In this document: positions 22,752 to 31,341 of the stretch, one piece after another
How positions within the stretch are numbered: position 1 is the first letter of the stretch
Layout of the letters: each line of letters opens with the position of its first letter
NCBI RefSeq assembly: GCF_050699935.1
Contig: NZ_JBOHGB010000005.1
Coordinates: forward strand, 1-64,000
Source of the DNA: Actinophytocola sp050699935
GTDB taxonomy: Bacteria > Actinomycetota > Actinomycetes > Mycobacteriales > Pseudonocardiaceae
Reading direction: 5' to 3'
DNA: 64,000 nt
Program-made: the position numbers and the translations under genes
Notes under the pieces: generated by a model
The model's database searches: none
Told to the model about the DNA's origin: nothing
What the model saw: only the letters and a program-made list of their open reading frames with translations

Positions 22752-23909
22752 GTGTCCAAGTCAGACCTTTCACGGTCGGTGTTCCGGCCCAACCGCAGGA
22801 CGTTCCTCACCGGCGCGATGGGCGCCGCGTTCCTGGCCGGCTGCTCGAGCAGCGCGGAGAAACCGGTCGGCGGCGGCTCGGGTGGCTCCGGCGGCTCCGC
22901 CGACGTCGACGCGGCGATCGACTGGGCGGGGACCAACCTGCCCAACCTGAGTCCCGACATCATCCGCAAGGCCGCGGAGGAGGGCGAGGTCACGCTCACC
23001 CTCCAGCTGTTCGGTGACGAGGCCTGGCGCCAGCTGCACGACGCGTTCACCAAACGGTTCCCGTTCATCAAGGTCAACGCCACGACGCAGAGCGTCGTAC
23101 AGCTGATGCAGAAGTTCACCGCCGAGCTCAACGCCAAGCGCGGCATCGGTGACATCTTCATCCTGGAGAGCCCGGCCGTGATGCCGGAGTTCGTCGAGGA
23201 CGGCTCGATCGCCGAGTTCGAGATCTCCGAGGACTCCGGCTTCGCCGGCGCGAACAAGGAGTCCGGGTACTGGTACGCCTTCCACCGCCAGTTCGGTGTC
23301 TCGGTGTACCGCAAGGGAGACCTCCCCGAGGAGGAGGTGGAGCTGCTGCGGACCTGGGAGGGCCTCGGCGACCCCCGCTTCCGCGGCCGGCTCGGGATCA
23401 CCGATGTGACCTCGGGCATCGCCTCCACCCAGTCCTACGCGCTGCAGAACCAGGCGGAAGCGGGACTCTGGGAAGGGCTCGCCGCGAACAAGCCGACGGT
23501 CAAGCCGGCCGTCGCCGCCGCCCTCGACGGGTTGCTCGCCGGCGAGTACGACGCGACGGTCATGGCGAGCATCGCGACGACCAACCGCACCGCCAAGGCG
23601 GGCGCGCCGCTGGAGTTCGTGGAGAGCTCGCCGGGTGCGAGCAACAACCCGCCGCAGGTCATCTCCGCGATCGCGCCGCACCCCAACGCCGCTCGGGTGT
23701 ACCAGGACTGGTCGCTGTCCAAGGAGGCGCAGCAGGCGTGGCCGGGTCTGTCCGGCGTGCCGTCCGCGCGGACCGACATCACCAGCGAGACCTGGTACAG
23801 CGAGGAGTCCTGGTACCACGCGGCCGAGGAGTCCATCGAGGTGGACTGGCCCGACTTCGTGACCAAGCACAAGAGTGTCGTCGACGCGTACAACAACGCG
23901 TTCAAGTAA
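22752..23909 (+). CDS. ABC transporter substrate-binding lipoprotein (Fe3+/polyamine type), Tat signal
   Basis: 385-residue exported binding protein. The N-terminus RPNRRTFLTGAMGAAFLAGCSS combines a twin-arginine motif with a lipobox (LAGC), predicting Tat export and lipid anchoring. The mature part resembles family 1 binding proteins (QLFGDEAWRQLHDAFTKRFPFIKVN and, near the end, WSLSKEAQQAWPGLSGVPSARTD), the group that imports Fe3+, putrescine, thiamine or organic acids. It heads an importer set with the fused permease and ATPase downstream. The substrate is probably the compound degraded by the cluster. GTG at 22752 has GAAGAGG eight bases upstream. Confidence 0.88.
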   Translation: MSKSDLSRSVFRPNRRTFLTGAMGAAFLAGCSSSAEKPVGGGSGGSGGSADVDAAIDWAGTNLPNLSPDIIRKAAEEGEVTLTLQLFGDEAWRQLHDAFTKRFPFIKVNATTQSVVQLMQKFTAELNAKRGIGDIFILESPAVMPEFVEDGSIAEFEISEDSGFAGANKESGYWYAFHRQFGVSVYRKGDLPEEEVELLRTWEGLGDPRFRGRLGITDVTSGIASTQSYALQNQAEAGLWEGLAANKPTVKPAVAAALDGLLAGEYDATVMASIATTNRTAKAGAPLEFVESSPGASNNPPQVISAIAPHPNAARVYQDWSLSKEAQQAWPGLSGVPSARTDITSETWYSEESWYHAAEESIEVDWPDFVTKHKSVVDAYNNAFK

Positions 23910-23921
23910 GCGTGGGCGACG

Positions 23922-25646
23922 ATGGCTGTGACGAACCTGCCCACCGAGGCACCCGGCCGTGGCCCCGGACCCGCGCGGCACCGGGCCGGCCGGGTGGCGC
24001 TCGGCGCGGTACCCATCGCGGTCATCGCGGCGGCCAGCCTGCCCCTGCTGTTCCTGGTGCTGGCCGCCTTCTCCACCGGCGTGCCGGGCGACGCGGACAG
24101 CGAGTTCACCGTGGCCAAGGTCGTCGAGGCCTACACCGACCCGGCTCTGCTGGCGGCACTGCGCAACTCACTCGTGCTCGGCCTGACCGTCGCGGTGGTG
24201 ACCACGGTCGTCACGCTGCCCATCGCGTGGGTGCTGATCCGCACCAACGCGCCCGGGCGGCGACTGCTCGGCCGGCTGATGACGTTCGCGTTCTTCCTCT
24301 CCCCGCTGCTGCTGGCGATGGCGTGGGCGGCGATCGGCGCGCCGCGAACCGGGCTGCTGAGCCAGCTCTACCGCACGATCACCGGCTCCGACGGCGGGCT
24401 CGGTGACGTGTACTCCTTCGCGGGCATCGTGTTCGTCTCGGTGCTGCACTTCGTGCCGCTGTCCTACCTGCTCATCAGCGGCGCGCTGGTGTCGGCGGCC
24501 GGCGCGGTGGACGACGCGTCGCAGATGTCGCGGGCCAACCCGTGGCAGACGCTGCGCCGGGTCACCGTGCCGCTGGCGATGCCGACCATCGTCGCGTCGT
24601 TCCTGCAGGTGGCCGTGTTCGGCGCGGAGGAGTTCGCGATCCCGTGGTTCCTCGGCATCAGCGACGGCTACCGCACGCTGCCCACCCAGATCTACGCCGA
24701 CATCGCGCTGAGCAGCGCCGACTACAACCGCGCCGCGGCGGCAGGGACGATGCTGCTCTGGTTCACCATCGCCGGGGTGTTCCTGTTCCGCAAGTACACG
24801 AAGACCGGCAACCGGTACGCGACGCTGGCCGGCAAGCACGTGCGGGCCCGGCCGGTCGACCTCGGCCGCTGGCGGTGGGCGGCCTCCGCGATGGTGGCCG
24901 GCTACCTGTTCCTGTCGGTCGGCGCGCCGCTGCTGGCCCTGCTGTGGGGCTCGCTCAACGCCTTCCCATCGCCGACCCTGACCTTCGACAACGTCTCGCT
25001 GAGCAACTGGGAGAAGGTGCTCGGCGATCCGCAGACCCTGCACGCCATGACCAACAGCCTGCTGGTGGCCGTCGTCGGCGCCAGCGTGGCGGTGATCGCC
25101 TGCGTCGTGATCGGCTACGTCATCGTGCGGACCGACACCTTCGGCCGGGTCGCCGCCGACTACGCCACCTCGCTGCCGCTCGCCGTGCCGGCCATCGTGC
25201 TCGGCCTCGGCGTGCTGTGGCTCTACATCCGCCTCCCGCTGCCGCTCTACGGCACGCTCGTCGGCCTGGGACTCGCCTACTCGATCCGGTTCCTCGGCTA
25301 CGGCGTGCGCGCGGTGAACGCGGGGCTGTTGCAGATCCACACCGACCTCATCGAGGCCGCACACACCTCGCGCGCGCGGCCGGGCCGGGTGATCCGCACG
25401 GTGGTCTTCCCGTTGCTTCGGCCAACCGTCGGCTCGGCGTGGGTGGTGCTGTTCGTGCGCTTCGTCCAGGAGCTGAACATGACCGTGCTGCTGTACACGC
25501 AGGCGATCATCACGGTGCCGGTCCTGATGTTCGTCAAGCTCAGCTCGTCGCTGCAGAACGCGATCTACCCGCTTGCCCTGCTGCTCATGCTGGTCACGTT
25601 CGTGTGCGTGCAGGTGATCCACTCCAGGGAGAACGTTCATGGCTGA
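23922..25646 (+). CDS. ABC transporter permease, two fused permease domains
   Basis: 574-residue inner-membrane permease with about 12 helices. Two BPD_transp_1 domains are joined in one chain (ThiP/FbpB architecture). Each half carries an EAA-like loop: DDASQMSRANPWQTLRRVTVPLAMPTI in the first and EAAHTSRARPGRVIRTVVFPLLRPTV in the second. Lies 12 bp after the binding protein and overlaps the ATPase by 8 bp. The first helix follows a cytosolic N-terminus of about 30 residues. Confidence 0.9.
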   Translation: MAVTNLPTEAPGRGPGPARHRAGRVALGAVPIAVIAAASLPLLFLVLAAFSTGVPGDADSEFTVAKVVEAYTDPALLAALRNSLVLGLTVAVVTTVVTLPIAWVLIRTNAPGRRLLGRLMTFAFFLSPLLLAMAWAAIGAPRTGLLSQLYRTITGSDGGLGDVYSFAGIVFVSVLHFVPLSYLLISGALVSAAGAVDDASQMSRANPWQTLRRVTVPLAMPTIVASFLQVAVFGAEEFAIPWFLGISDGYRTLPTQIYADIALSSADYNRAAAAGTMLLWFTIAGVFLFRKYTKTGNRYATLAGKHVRARPVDLGRWRWAASAMVAGYLFLSVGAPLLALLWGSLNAFPSPTLTFDNVSLSNWEKVLGDPQTLHAMTNSLLVAVVGASVAVIACVVIGYVIVRTDTFGRVAADYATSLPLAVPAIVLGLGVLWLYIRLPLPLYGTLVGLGLAYSIRFLGYGVRAVNAGLLQIHTDLIEAAHTSRARPGRVIRTVVFPLLRPTVGSAWVVLFVRFVQELNMTVLLYTQAIITVPVLMFVKLSSSLQNAIYPLALLLMLVTFVCVQVIHSRENVHG

Positions 25647-26733
25647 GATCTCCGTACGCGACGTGGTGAAGAAGTTCGGCGAGACCACCGCGCTGGACGG
25701 GGTGTCGCTCACCGTGCGGCACGGCGAGGTCCTCGCGCTGCTCGGGCCGAGCGGCTGCGGCAAGACCACGATGCTGCGTTGCATCGCGGGACTGGAGGAG
25801 CCGAGCTCCGGCACGATCGAGCTGGGGGAGGAGACGCTGTTCTCCGCGCGCGGCTCGGTCCCACCCTGGCGGCGCGACATCGGCATGGTCTTCCAGTCCT
25901 ACGCGCTGTGGCCACACCTGACGGTCGCGCAGAACGTCGGCTACGGCCTGACCGTGCAGCGCACCAACAAGAAGGTCCTGGCGCGGCGGGTGGCCGAGAC
26001 GCTGGAGCTGACCGGGCTCACCGGGCTCGAGGGCCGGTACCCGGGCGAGCTCTCCGGTGGCCAGCAACAGCGGGTCGCGGTGGCCAGGGCGCTCGCGCTG
26101 CACGCCGAGGTCGTGCTCTTCGACGAGCCACTGTCCAACTTGGACCTCAAGCTGCGCGAGGGTGTCCGCGACGAGCTCAAGCGCGTGCTCGCCGAGTTCG
26201 GGGTGACCGCCGTGTACGTCACCCATGACGTCGGCGAGGCCGTCGTGCTCGCGGACCGGATCGCGGTGATGCACGCGGGACAGATCGTCCAGCTCGGCAC
26301 CCCGGACGAGATCTACCACCAGCCGGCGACCGAGTACGTCGCCCGGTTCGTGGGCAACGTCAACGTGCTCACCGCACGGGTGGAGCGGTCCGGCGACGCG
26401 CGGGTGGTCGTGGTCGGCGACGCGTTGCGGCTGGACAACCCGCGCCTGCTCGCCCGGCTGCCGGCCGGCGCGACCGACGTGCGACTGCTCGTCCGGCCGG
26501 AGTACGTCGACCTCGACGTCGGGGGCGGCGGGTTCGGCCATGAGGCGGTGGTCAAGGAGATCGAGTTCCTCGGCCAGGCGACGTCGTACACCGTCGACCT
26601 GTCCGGGGTCCTGCTGCGCGCGGTCGGGCTGTCCCGGCCGGACACCAAGCTGACCGCCGGCTCGGTCTGCACGGTGCGGTTCGCGCCCGAGCACGTGGTC
26701 GTGGCCGGGCCGGACGGCGAGGGAGGGAACTGA
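25639..26733 (+). CDS. ABC transporter ATPase (Fe3+/spermidine PotA-like)
   Basis: 364-residue import ATPase. Walker A GPSGCGKTT, Q-loop VFQSYALWPHLTV, signature LSGGQQQR, Walker B VVLFDEPLSNLD and switch histidine in VYVTHDVGEA are all intact. The C-terminal 120 residues are a TOBE-type regulatory domain (LLVRPEYVDLDVGG and a final VRFAPEHVVVAG). Energises the permease encoded just before. Its stop overlaps the LLM oxidoreductase start (TGATG). Confidence 0.93.
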   Translation: MAEISVRDVVKKFGETTALDGVSLTVRHGEVLALLGPSGCGKTTMLRCIAGLEEPSSGTIELGEETLFSARGSVPPWRRDIGMVFQSYALWPHLTVAQNVGYGLTVQRTNKKVLARRVAETLELTGLTGLEGRYPGELSGGQQQRVAVARALALHAEVVLFDEPLSNLDLKLREGVRDELKRVLAEFGVTAVYVTHDVGEAVVLADRIAVMHAGQIVQLGTPDEIYHQPATEYVARFVGNVNVLTARVERSGDARVVVVGDALRLDNPRLLARLPAGATDVRLLVRPEYVDLDVGGGGFGHEAVVKEIEFLGQATSYTVDLSGVLLRAVGLSRPDTKLTAGSVCTVRFAPEHVVVAGPDGEGGN

Positions 26734-27683
26734 TGGACTTCGGGTTCGGCCTACCGCATGCCGCGCAGTCCGACACCGCGGCGAGCCTGGCCACGTTCGC
26801 GCGGGCCGCGGAGGAGCTGGGCTTCCACTCGCTGTGGTGCCCGGACCACATTGTGCACCCGGCCGTCATCGACGACTACCCGTACACCCCGACCGGGGCA
26901 CCGGCCAGGCGGGTGGACGTGCCGTTCCTGGAGACCACCACGGTGTTGTCCTACCTGTGCGCGGTGACCTCGCGGATCAGGATCGGCTCGACGGTGACCG
27001 TGCTGCCCTACCGCGACCCGGTCGCCCAGGCGAAGGTGTGGTCCTCGATCGATCGGCTCAGCCACGGCCGGGCGATCATGGGCGTCGGGGTCGGCTGGTC
27101 GCGCAAGGAGTTCGAGGTGCTCGGCGTGCCCTACGCCGAACGCGGCATGATCACCGACGAGTACCTCGCCGTGCTGCGCGAGCTGTGGGAGAACGACGAG
27201 CCGGTCCACTCCGGACGGTACGTGCGGCTCGACGGCGTGTACCTGTACCCCAAGCCGGTGCAGCGGCCGATGCCGGTCTGGGTCGGCGGGCACAGCACGG
27301 CCGCCGTGCGCCGGGCGGCCCGGTTCGGCCAGGCCTGGCACGTGGCCAGGAAGAGCCCCGAGTACGTGGCCGCGGCGCTGCCGTTGCTGCGGGAGGAGCT
27401 GGTCCGCAACGGGCGCTCGCCGGACGAGGTGACGGTCTCGCTCAAGCGCCGGCTGCACATCACCGACATCGGCCTGCCCGAACGGGACAACACCTACGTC
27501 GCCGACGGCGTCATCGCCACCACCCGCGAGGTCGTCGAGGACGCCGTGCACTGCGCCCGGCTCGGCATCGGCCACCTCACCTTCGACTTCCAGACCTCCG
27601 TCGTGGACGAGCAGCTGCGGATCCTCCGCCAGGTCGCGCACGAGGTCGTGCCGGCCGTCGACGAGGCGGTGGGCGCCCGGTGA
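26733..27683 (+). CDS. LLM-class (F420-dependent type) oxidoreductase
   Basis: 316-residue luciferase-like TIM barrel. Starts DFGFGLPHAAQSD, contains the typical SLWCPDHIVHP, TVTVLPYRDPVAQAKVWSSIDRLSHGR and GVGVGWSRKEFEVLGV blocks. These fit the F420-dependent branch (TIGR03619-like) rather than FMN monooxygenases, but cofactor assignment is by family resemblance. Role in the cluster is probably oxidation/reduction of a ring or acyl intermediate. Followed directly by the dispersed intergenic repeat. Confidence 0.87.
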   Translation: MDFGFGLPHAAQSDTAASLATFARAAEELGFHSLWCPDHIVHPAVIDDYPYTPTGAPARRVDVPFLETTTVLSYLCAVTSRIRIGSTVTVLPYRDPVAQAKVWSSIDRLSHGRAIMGVGVGWSRKEFEVLGVPYAERGMITDEYLAVLRELWENDEPVHSGRYVRLDGVYLYPKPVQRPMPVWVGGHSTAAVRRAARFGQAWHVARKSPEYVAAALPLLREELVRNGRSPDEVTVSLKRRLHITDIGLPERDNTYVADGVIATTREVVEDAVHCARLGIGHLTFDFQTSVVDEQLRILRQVAHEVVPAVDEAVGAR

Positions 27684-27827
27684 GACACCTTCTGTCAACC
27701 TCAGGTGAGGGGGCCGTCAGCCGCACCTCAGGGGAACGTGACGCAACTCAGCCACAAGTACGTGACCACACAGAACCTTTCCTGCTCAACGTAACCACAA
27801 CTTTGAATCGCGGGGAGGCGGACCAGT
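27681..27827 (+). repeat. Dispersed intergenic repeat, copy A (leader-like)
   Basis: The 107-bp core at 27721-27827 matches, with one short gap and about three quarters identity by eye, the reverse complement of 48815-48709. Exact shared blocks include CCGCACCTCAGGGGA, CAGCCACAAGTACG, ACAGAACC and GGGGAGGCGGA. A hairpin-like TGAGACACCTTCTGTCAACC at 27681-27700 has its counterpart in copy B. In this copy the 3' end supplies the Shine-Dalgarno GGGGAGG for the MmgE/PrpD gene. Confidence 0.75.
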
Positions 27828-29136
27828 GAGCGCGGAGAGCGCCGCGGTCCACGAGGCCGCGACCCGGGTCCACCGGCAGGCGCTCGAGGACGAGCGGGTG
27901 GTCGAGCGAGCCAAGCTGTTGCTGCTCGACTTCACCAGTGTGGTGCTCGCGACCCACCGGCCCGACCACGACCGGATGCTCGCCGCGGCCCGGCGCGGCC
28001 CGGCCCCGCACGCGCTGGCGTTCGCGCTGTCCGCCCGCGACCACTTCCACGACTTCGACGACATCTACGACCGCGGCAGGGTCCACGTCGGACCAGTGAC
28101 CTGGCCGGCGCTCCTCGCCATGCCGGACACGAGCGGGCGCGAGCTGCTCGCGGCCTACGCGAGCACGGCCACCGTGCTCGGCGTGCTCGCCGAGGCGGCC
28201 GCGCCGTGGCAGAACCCGTTGGCACGAAACTGGTTTCTCACTCAGACCCTCGGCGGCCTGTCTTCCGCGGTGGCCTGTTCCCTCGCCGCCGGCGCGGATG
28301 CCGGGGTCATGGGCGACGCGCTGGGCCTGGCGTACATGCAGGCCTGCGGCACCAAGGAGCCGGCGGCGGGCACCGGGTCGTCGGCCAGGCGGATCTACCC
28401 GGCGTTCGGCGCGCAGGGCGGCGTGCTGGCCTACGAGCTCGCCGCCGCGGGGTTCGACGGCCCGCCGGCATGGGCGAGCGGGACGGCCGGGCTCGGCCGG
28501 GTGTACCTCGGCGACACCGAGTTCGGCACGCGGCTGGACGCGTTGCTCGCCGAGGCGAGCGCGGAGCTGGTGTGCGACATCGCGTGCAAGCCGTGGCCGT
28601 GCTGCCGGTCCACCCATCGCTACCTCGACGGGCTGCGCACGCTGCTCGACGTCGCGCCGGCGGCCGGAGCCGGTGGGGCGGCGGGCGAGATCGAGCTGAC
28701 CGCGCTGTCCGCCGATGTCTGGCTACTCGAACCGGTCGCGGGCCGGACCCACCCGCCCACGATCGCGGACGGGAAGTACAGCATCCCGTTCGTCCTGGCG
28801 ATGGCGCTGACCAGGGGAGTGCGGCTGGGCGCGTGGGACGCCGCGGCGCTGACCGACCCGGCCGTCACCGGGCTGGCGGAGACGTTGTCCGCCGGCCGGA
28901 CGCTGGCCGACACGGCGGTCGTCACCGGGATCGGCGGGGCGAGCGTCACCTGCGAGCAGCCGGCTGCGTCGGCATGGGGCATCGACGACGCGGTCGCGAA
29001 GTACCACGAGTGCGCCGACTACGCGGGCGTGCTGCCGGCCGAGCTGCGCGACCGGCTGCTCGTGGACGTCCTGCGCCTGGACGAGCTCGACTCGGTGCAC
29101 GGGTCCGCGGTGGGTGAGGTGCTGCTCCGCGCCTAG
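27826..29136 (+). CDS. MmgE/PrpD family protein
   Basis: 436-residue member of the MmgE/PrpD group (2-methylcitrate dehydratase, cis-aconitate decarboxylase, iminodisuccinate epimerase). Seen: LLLLDFTSVVLATHRPDHDR, the helical domain with HDFDDIYDRGRVHVGPVTWPALLAM, and KPWPCCRSTHRYLDGLRTLL, the segment that normally carries the catalytic lysine/histidine. Family members act on hydroxyacids or enoyl acids without a cofactor. The role here is likely dehydration, isomerisation or decarboxylation of a tricarboxylic-like intermediate. GTG at 27826 uses the repeat's GGGGAGG. Confidence 0.83.
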   Translation: MSAESAAVHEAATRVHRQALEDERVVERAKLLLLDFTSVVLATHRPDHDRMLAAARRGPAPHALAFALSARDHFHDFDDIYDRGRVHVGPVTWPALLAMPDTSGRELLAAYASTATVLGVLAEAAAPWQNPLARNWFLTQTLGGLSSAVACSLAAGADAGVMGDALGLAYMQACGTKEPAAGTGSSARRIYPAFGAQGGVLAYELAAAGFDGPPAWASGTAGLGRVYLGDTEFGTRLDALLAEASAELVCDIACKPWPCCRSTHRYLDGLRTLLDVAPAAGAGGAAGEIELTALSADVWLLEPVAGRTHPPTIADGKYSIPFVLAMALTRGVRLGAWDAAALTDPAVTGLAETLSAGRTLADTAVVTGIGGASVTCEQPAASAWGIDDAVAKYHECADYAGVLPAELRDRLLVDVLRLDELDSVHGSAVGEVLLRA

Positions 29137-29141
29137 CGGAG

Positions 29142-29184
29142 GGCGAGGAAGAGGCGGCGTCGAGGCGGCGAGGAAGAGGCGGCG
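29142..29184 (+). repeat. 25-bp-period tandem repeat over a ribosome-binding site
   Basis: An 18-bp unit rich in GAGGAAGAGG occurs at 29142-29159 and identically at 29167-29184, period 25 bp. Both copies carry a Shine-Dalgarno-like GAGG; the second lies just upstream of the acyl-CoA dehydrogenase start at 29189. Confidence 0.7.
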
Positions 29185-29188
29185 AGAC

Positions 29189-30313
29189 ATGGATTTCGAG
29201 TTCGATCGATCCACTTTGGACTTTCGGGCGGAGGTCATCGAGTTCTTCGAGGCGAGGGTGACCGACAAGTGGACCGACGGGCCGCGGGAGAGCCCCGAGT
29301 ACCTGGAGCTGGGCCGGGCGCTGGACAAGGAGCTCATCGACCGCGGCTGGTACACCATGCACTGGCCGCGCGAGTTCGGCGGCCATGGCGACATGATGCG
29401 CTACGGCACGCTGCGCGAGCTCGAGGGCTACTACCGCGCGCCGACCTACGGCGGGCACGGCCGGTTCATCGTCGGCCCGGCGCTGTTGAAGTTCGGCACC
29501 GAGGAGCAGCGGCGCACCTTCCTGCCACCGATCGCCGCCGGTGAGCTGACCGTGTGCCAGGGCTTCAGCGAGGCGGAGGCGGGCAGCGACCTCAGCGCCA
29601 TGCGGGCCACCGCGGTACCGCGTGGCCGGGACACCTACGTGGTCAACGGGACCAAGCTGTACGTGACGTTCGGCTGCTACGCCAACGCGATGCTGCTCGC
29701 CGCGAAGACCGACACCTCGGCCCCGCGGCACAACGGGATGAGCCTGTTCCTCATCGACATGCCGCTACCCGGCATGGAGATCCGCCCGCTGGTCTGCCTC
29801 ACCGGCCACGAGGTCGCCGAGATCCACTTCGACGACGTCGAGGTGCCCGCGGACCGGCTGCTGGGCGAGCCCAACCGCGGCTTCTACCACATGACGACCG
29901 CACTGAACTACGAACGCGCCGGGGTGGACCGCCCGGCGCGGATGATGGCCGCGCTGGAGGACGTGGTCACCGAGGCCAAGCGGCGCGACCGGTGGGGCAC
30001 CACCGCGCGGACGCTCGCCGGTGAGCTCGCCGCGATGCTGGAGGCGTGGCGGGCGATCGCGTGGCGGGTGATCCGGCTGCAGGCCCGCGGCGAGGTGCCG
30101 AGCTGGGAGGCCTCGCTGTCGCAGTACTACCGCAAGGAGTGCAACCCGCTGCTCGGCGAGCTGGTCCTCGAGGCGTTCGGGATCGACGCCGTGCTCGAGG
30201 GCGGCGGGCCGCTCGAGTTCCTCGTGCGCGAGGCGTTCAACAACCACGGGCAGGGGGGCCGGCTCGTGACGCGCAACGTGATCGGCAGGCGCGGCATGAA
30301 GCTGCCGGGCTGA
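29189..30313 (+). CDS. Acyl-CoA dehydrogenase (subunit 1)
   Basis: 374-residue flavin-dependent acyl-CoA dehydrogenase. FAD/substrate blocks are seen: CQGFSEAEAGSDLSAMRATAV, YVVNGTKLYVTFGCYANAMLLAAKTD, EIHFDDVEVPADRLLGEPNRGFYHM and the C-terminal GRRGMKLPG. It introduces the alpha,beta double bond before hydration by the MaoC pair. ATG at 29189 lies five bases after the second copy of the purine-rich repeat. The neighbour at 30328 is a divergent homologue, which suggests an alpha2beta2 heterotetramer of the ChsE1/ChsE2 (steroid side-chain) type. Chain length and specificity cannot be read. Confidence 0.9.
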   Translation: MDFEFDRSTLDFRAEVIEFFEARVTDKWTDGPRESPEYLELGRALDKELIDRGWYTMHWPREFGGHGDMMRYGTLRELEGYYRAPTYGGHGRFIVGPALLKFGTEEQRRTFLPPIAAGELTVCQGFSEAEAGSDLSAMRATAVPRGRDTYVVNGTKLYVTFGCYANAMLLAAKTDTSAPRHNGMSLFLIDMPLPGMEIRPLVCLTGHEVAEIHFDDVEVPADRLLGEPNRGFYHMTTALNYERAGVDRPARMMAALEDVVTEAKRRDRWGTTARTLAGELAAMLEAWRAIAWRVIRLQARGEVPSWEASLSQYYRKECNPLLGELVLEAFGIDAVLEGGGPLEFLVREAFNNHGQGGRLVTRNVIGRRGMKLPG

Positions 30314-30327
30314 AGGAGTGTGTTGGC

Positions 30328-31314
30328 ATGATTGACGACAGCGAGCTGCGACTGCTCGCCGAGTCCGTCCGCAGGGCCGTCCAGCCGCTGGAGGCCGGCT
30401 CGCCCGTGCGGCCCGAGCCGGGCGAGTTCTGGCGGGCGGCCGGTGCGGCCGGCTGGACGGGCGGCGACCTGCCGGCCACGGCGGTGTACACGATCGCGCG
30501 CGAGCTCGGCGCCGGCGGGATCTTCGGTGTCTACGCGGACTCGGTGCCCCTCGCGTCTGTCCTCTCAGGACATACGGCGGACCCGCGCGTGGCGGCGGTG
30601 ACCGCGGAGCTGGCCGCCGGGGAGGCGCAGGTCGCGTTCGTGGACGGCGCCCGCCTGCCCGAGCGGCGCGAGCTGGTCCGCCCGTCCTGGCCGGCGCCGG
30701 CGAAGCGGTACGGGGCCATTGTCCGGCCGGGGCGGCTGGACCTCGTCACGCTCACCGGTGGCGAGCCGCTGACGACGAGCGCGGCCGAGCCCGCGGACGC
30801 GGTGCCGGCGGACGCGGAGGTGGTGACCTGCTCGGTCGCGGTGGCGGACGAGGTTCTCGAGCGGGCGCGGCTGATGCGCGACCTGGTCGCCTGTGCGCAG
30901 CTGACCGGGGCGCACCGCTACCTGCTCGGCCTCACCTGCGACTTCGCCACGACCCGGGTCCAGTTCGGCAGGCCCATCGTGGAGTTCCAGGGGCTGCGGC
31001 ATGTCCTGGTGGACGTGTTCAGCTGGCTGGAGGCGGCCGAGCTGCTGCTCGCCGAGGCGTTCGCCACGGCCGACCGGACCGGCGAGCTGCCCGAGCGCAG
31101 CCGCGCCGCGGTCGTGTTCGTCCGCGGCCGGGCATGGTGGGCGCTCCAGCGCGCCTACGAGGTCCTCGGCGGCGTCGGCTTCATGACCGAGCACCCGCTG
31201 AACCACTACACGCGCGAGATGCTGGTCAGCCTGGCCGCGATCGGCTCGCAGGACTCCCACGCCGAGACCATGGCCGAGCTGATCCGCCCGCGTGGCTGGC
31301 TGCGGGCGAGCTGA
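30328..31314 (+). CDS. Acyl-CoA dehydrogenase-like subunit 2
   Basis: 328-residue shorter and more divergent acyl-CoA dehydrogenase homologue. The C-terminal helical bundle is clear (AQLTGAHRYLLGLTCDFATTRVQFGRPIVEFQGLRHVL, then YEVLGGVGFMTEHPLNHYTREM), while the N-terminal and FAD-facing beta domain is reduced. This asymmetry is typical of the second subunit of heterotetrameric dehydrogenases, where each dimer makes one active site. ATG at 30328 follows AAGGAG by nine bases. Last gene of the cluster; the next gene converges on it 27 bp away. Confidence 0.83.
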   Translation: MIDDSELRLLAESVRRAVQPLEAGSPVRPEPGEFWRAAGAAGWTGGDLPATAVYTIARELGAGGIFGVYADSVPLASVLSGHTADPRVAAVTAELAAGEAQVAFVDGARLPERRELVRPSWPAPAKRYGAIVRPGRLDLVTLTGGEPLTTSAAEPADAVPADAEVVTCSVAVADEVLERARLMRDLVACAQLTGAHRYLLGLTCDFATTRVQFGRPIVEFQGLRHVLVDVFSWLEAAELLLAEAFATADRTGELPERSRAAVVFVRGRAWWALQRAYEVLGGVGFMTEHPLNHYTREMLVSLAAIGSQDSHAETMAELIRPRGWLRAS

Positions 31315-31341
31315 ACCGGTGGACCGACGCATCGGATCCGG

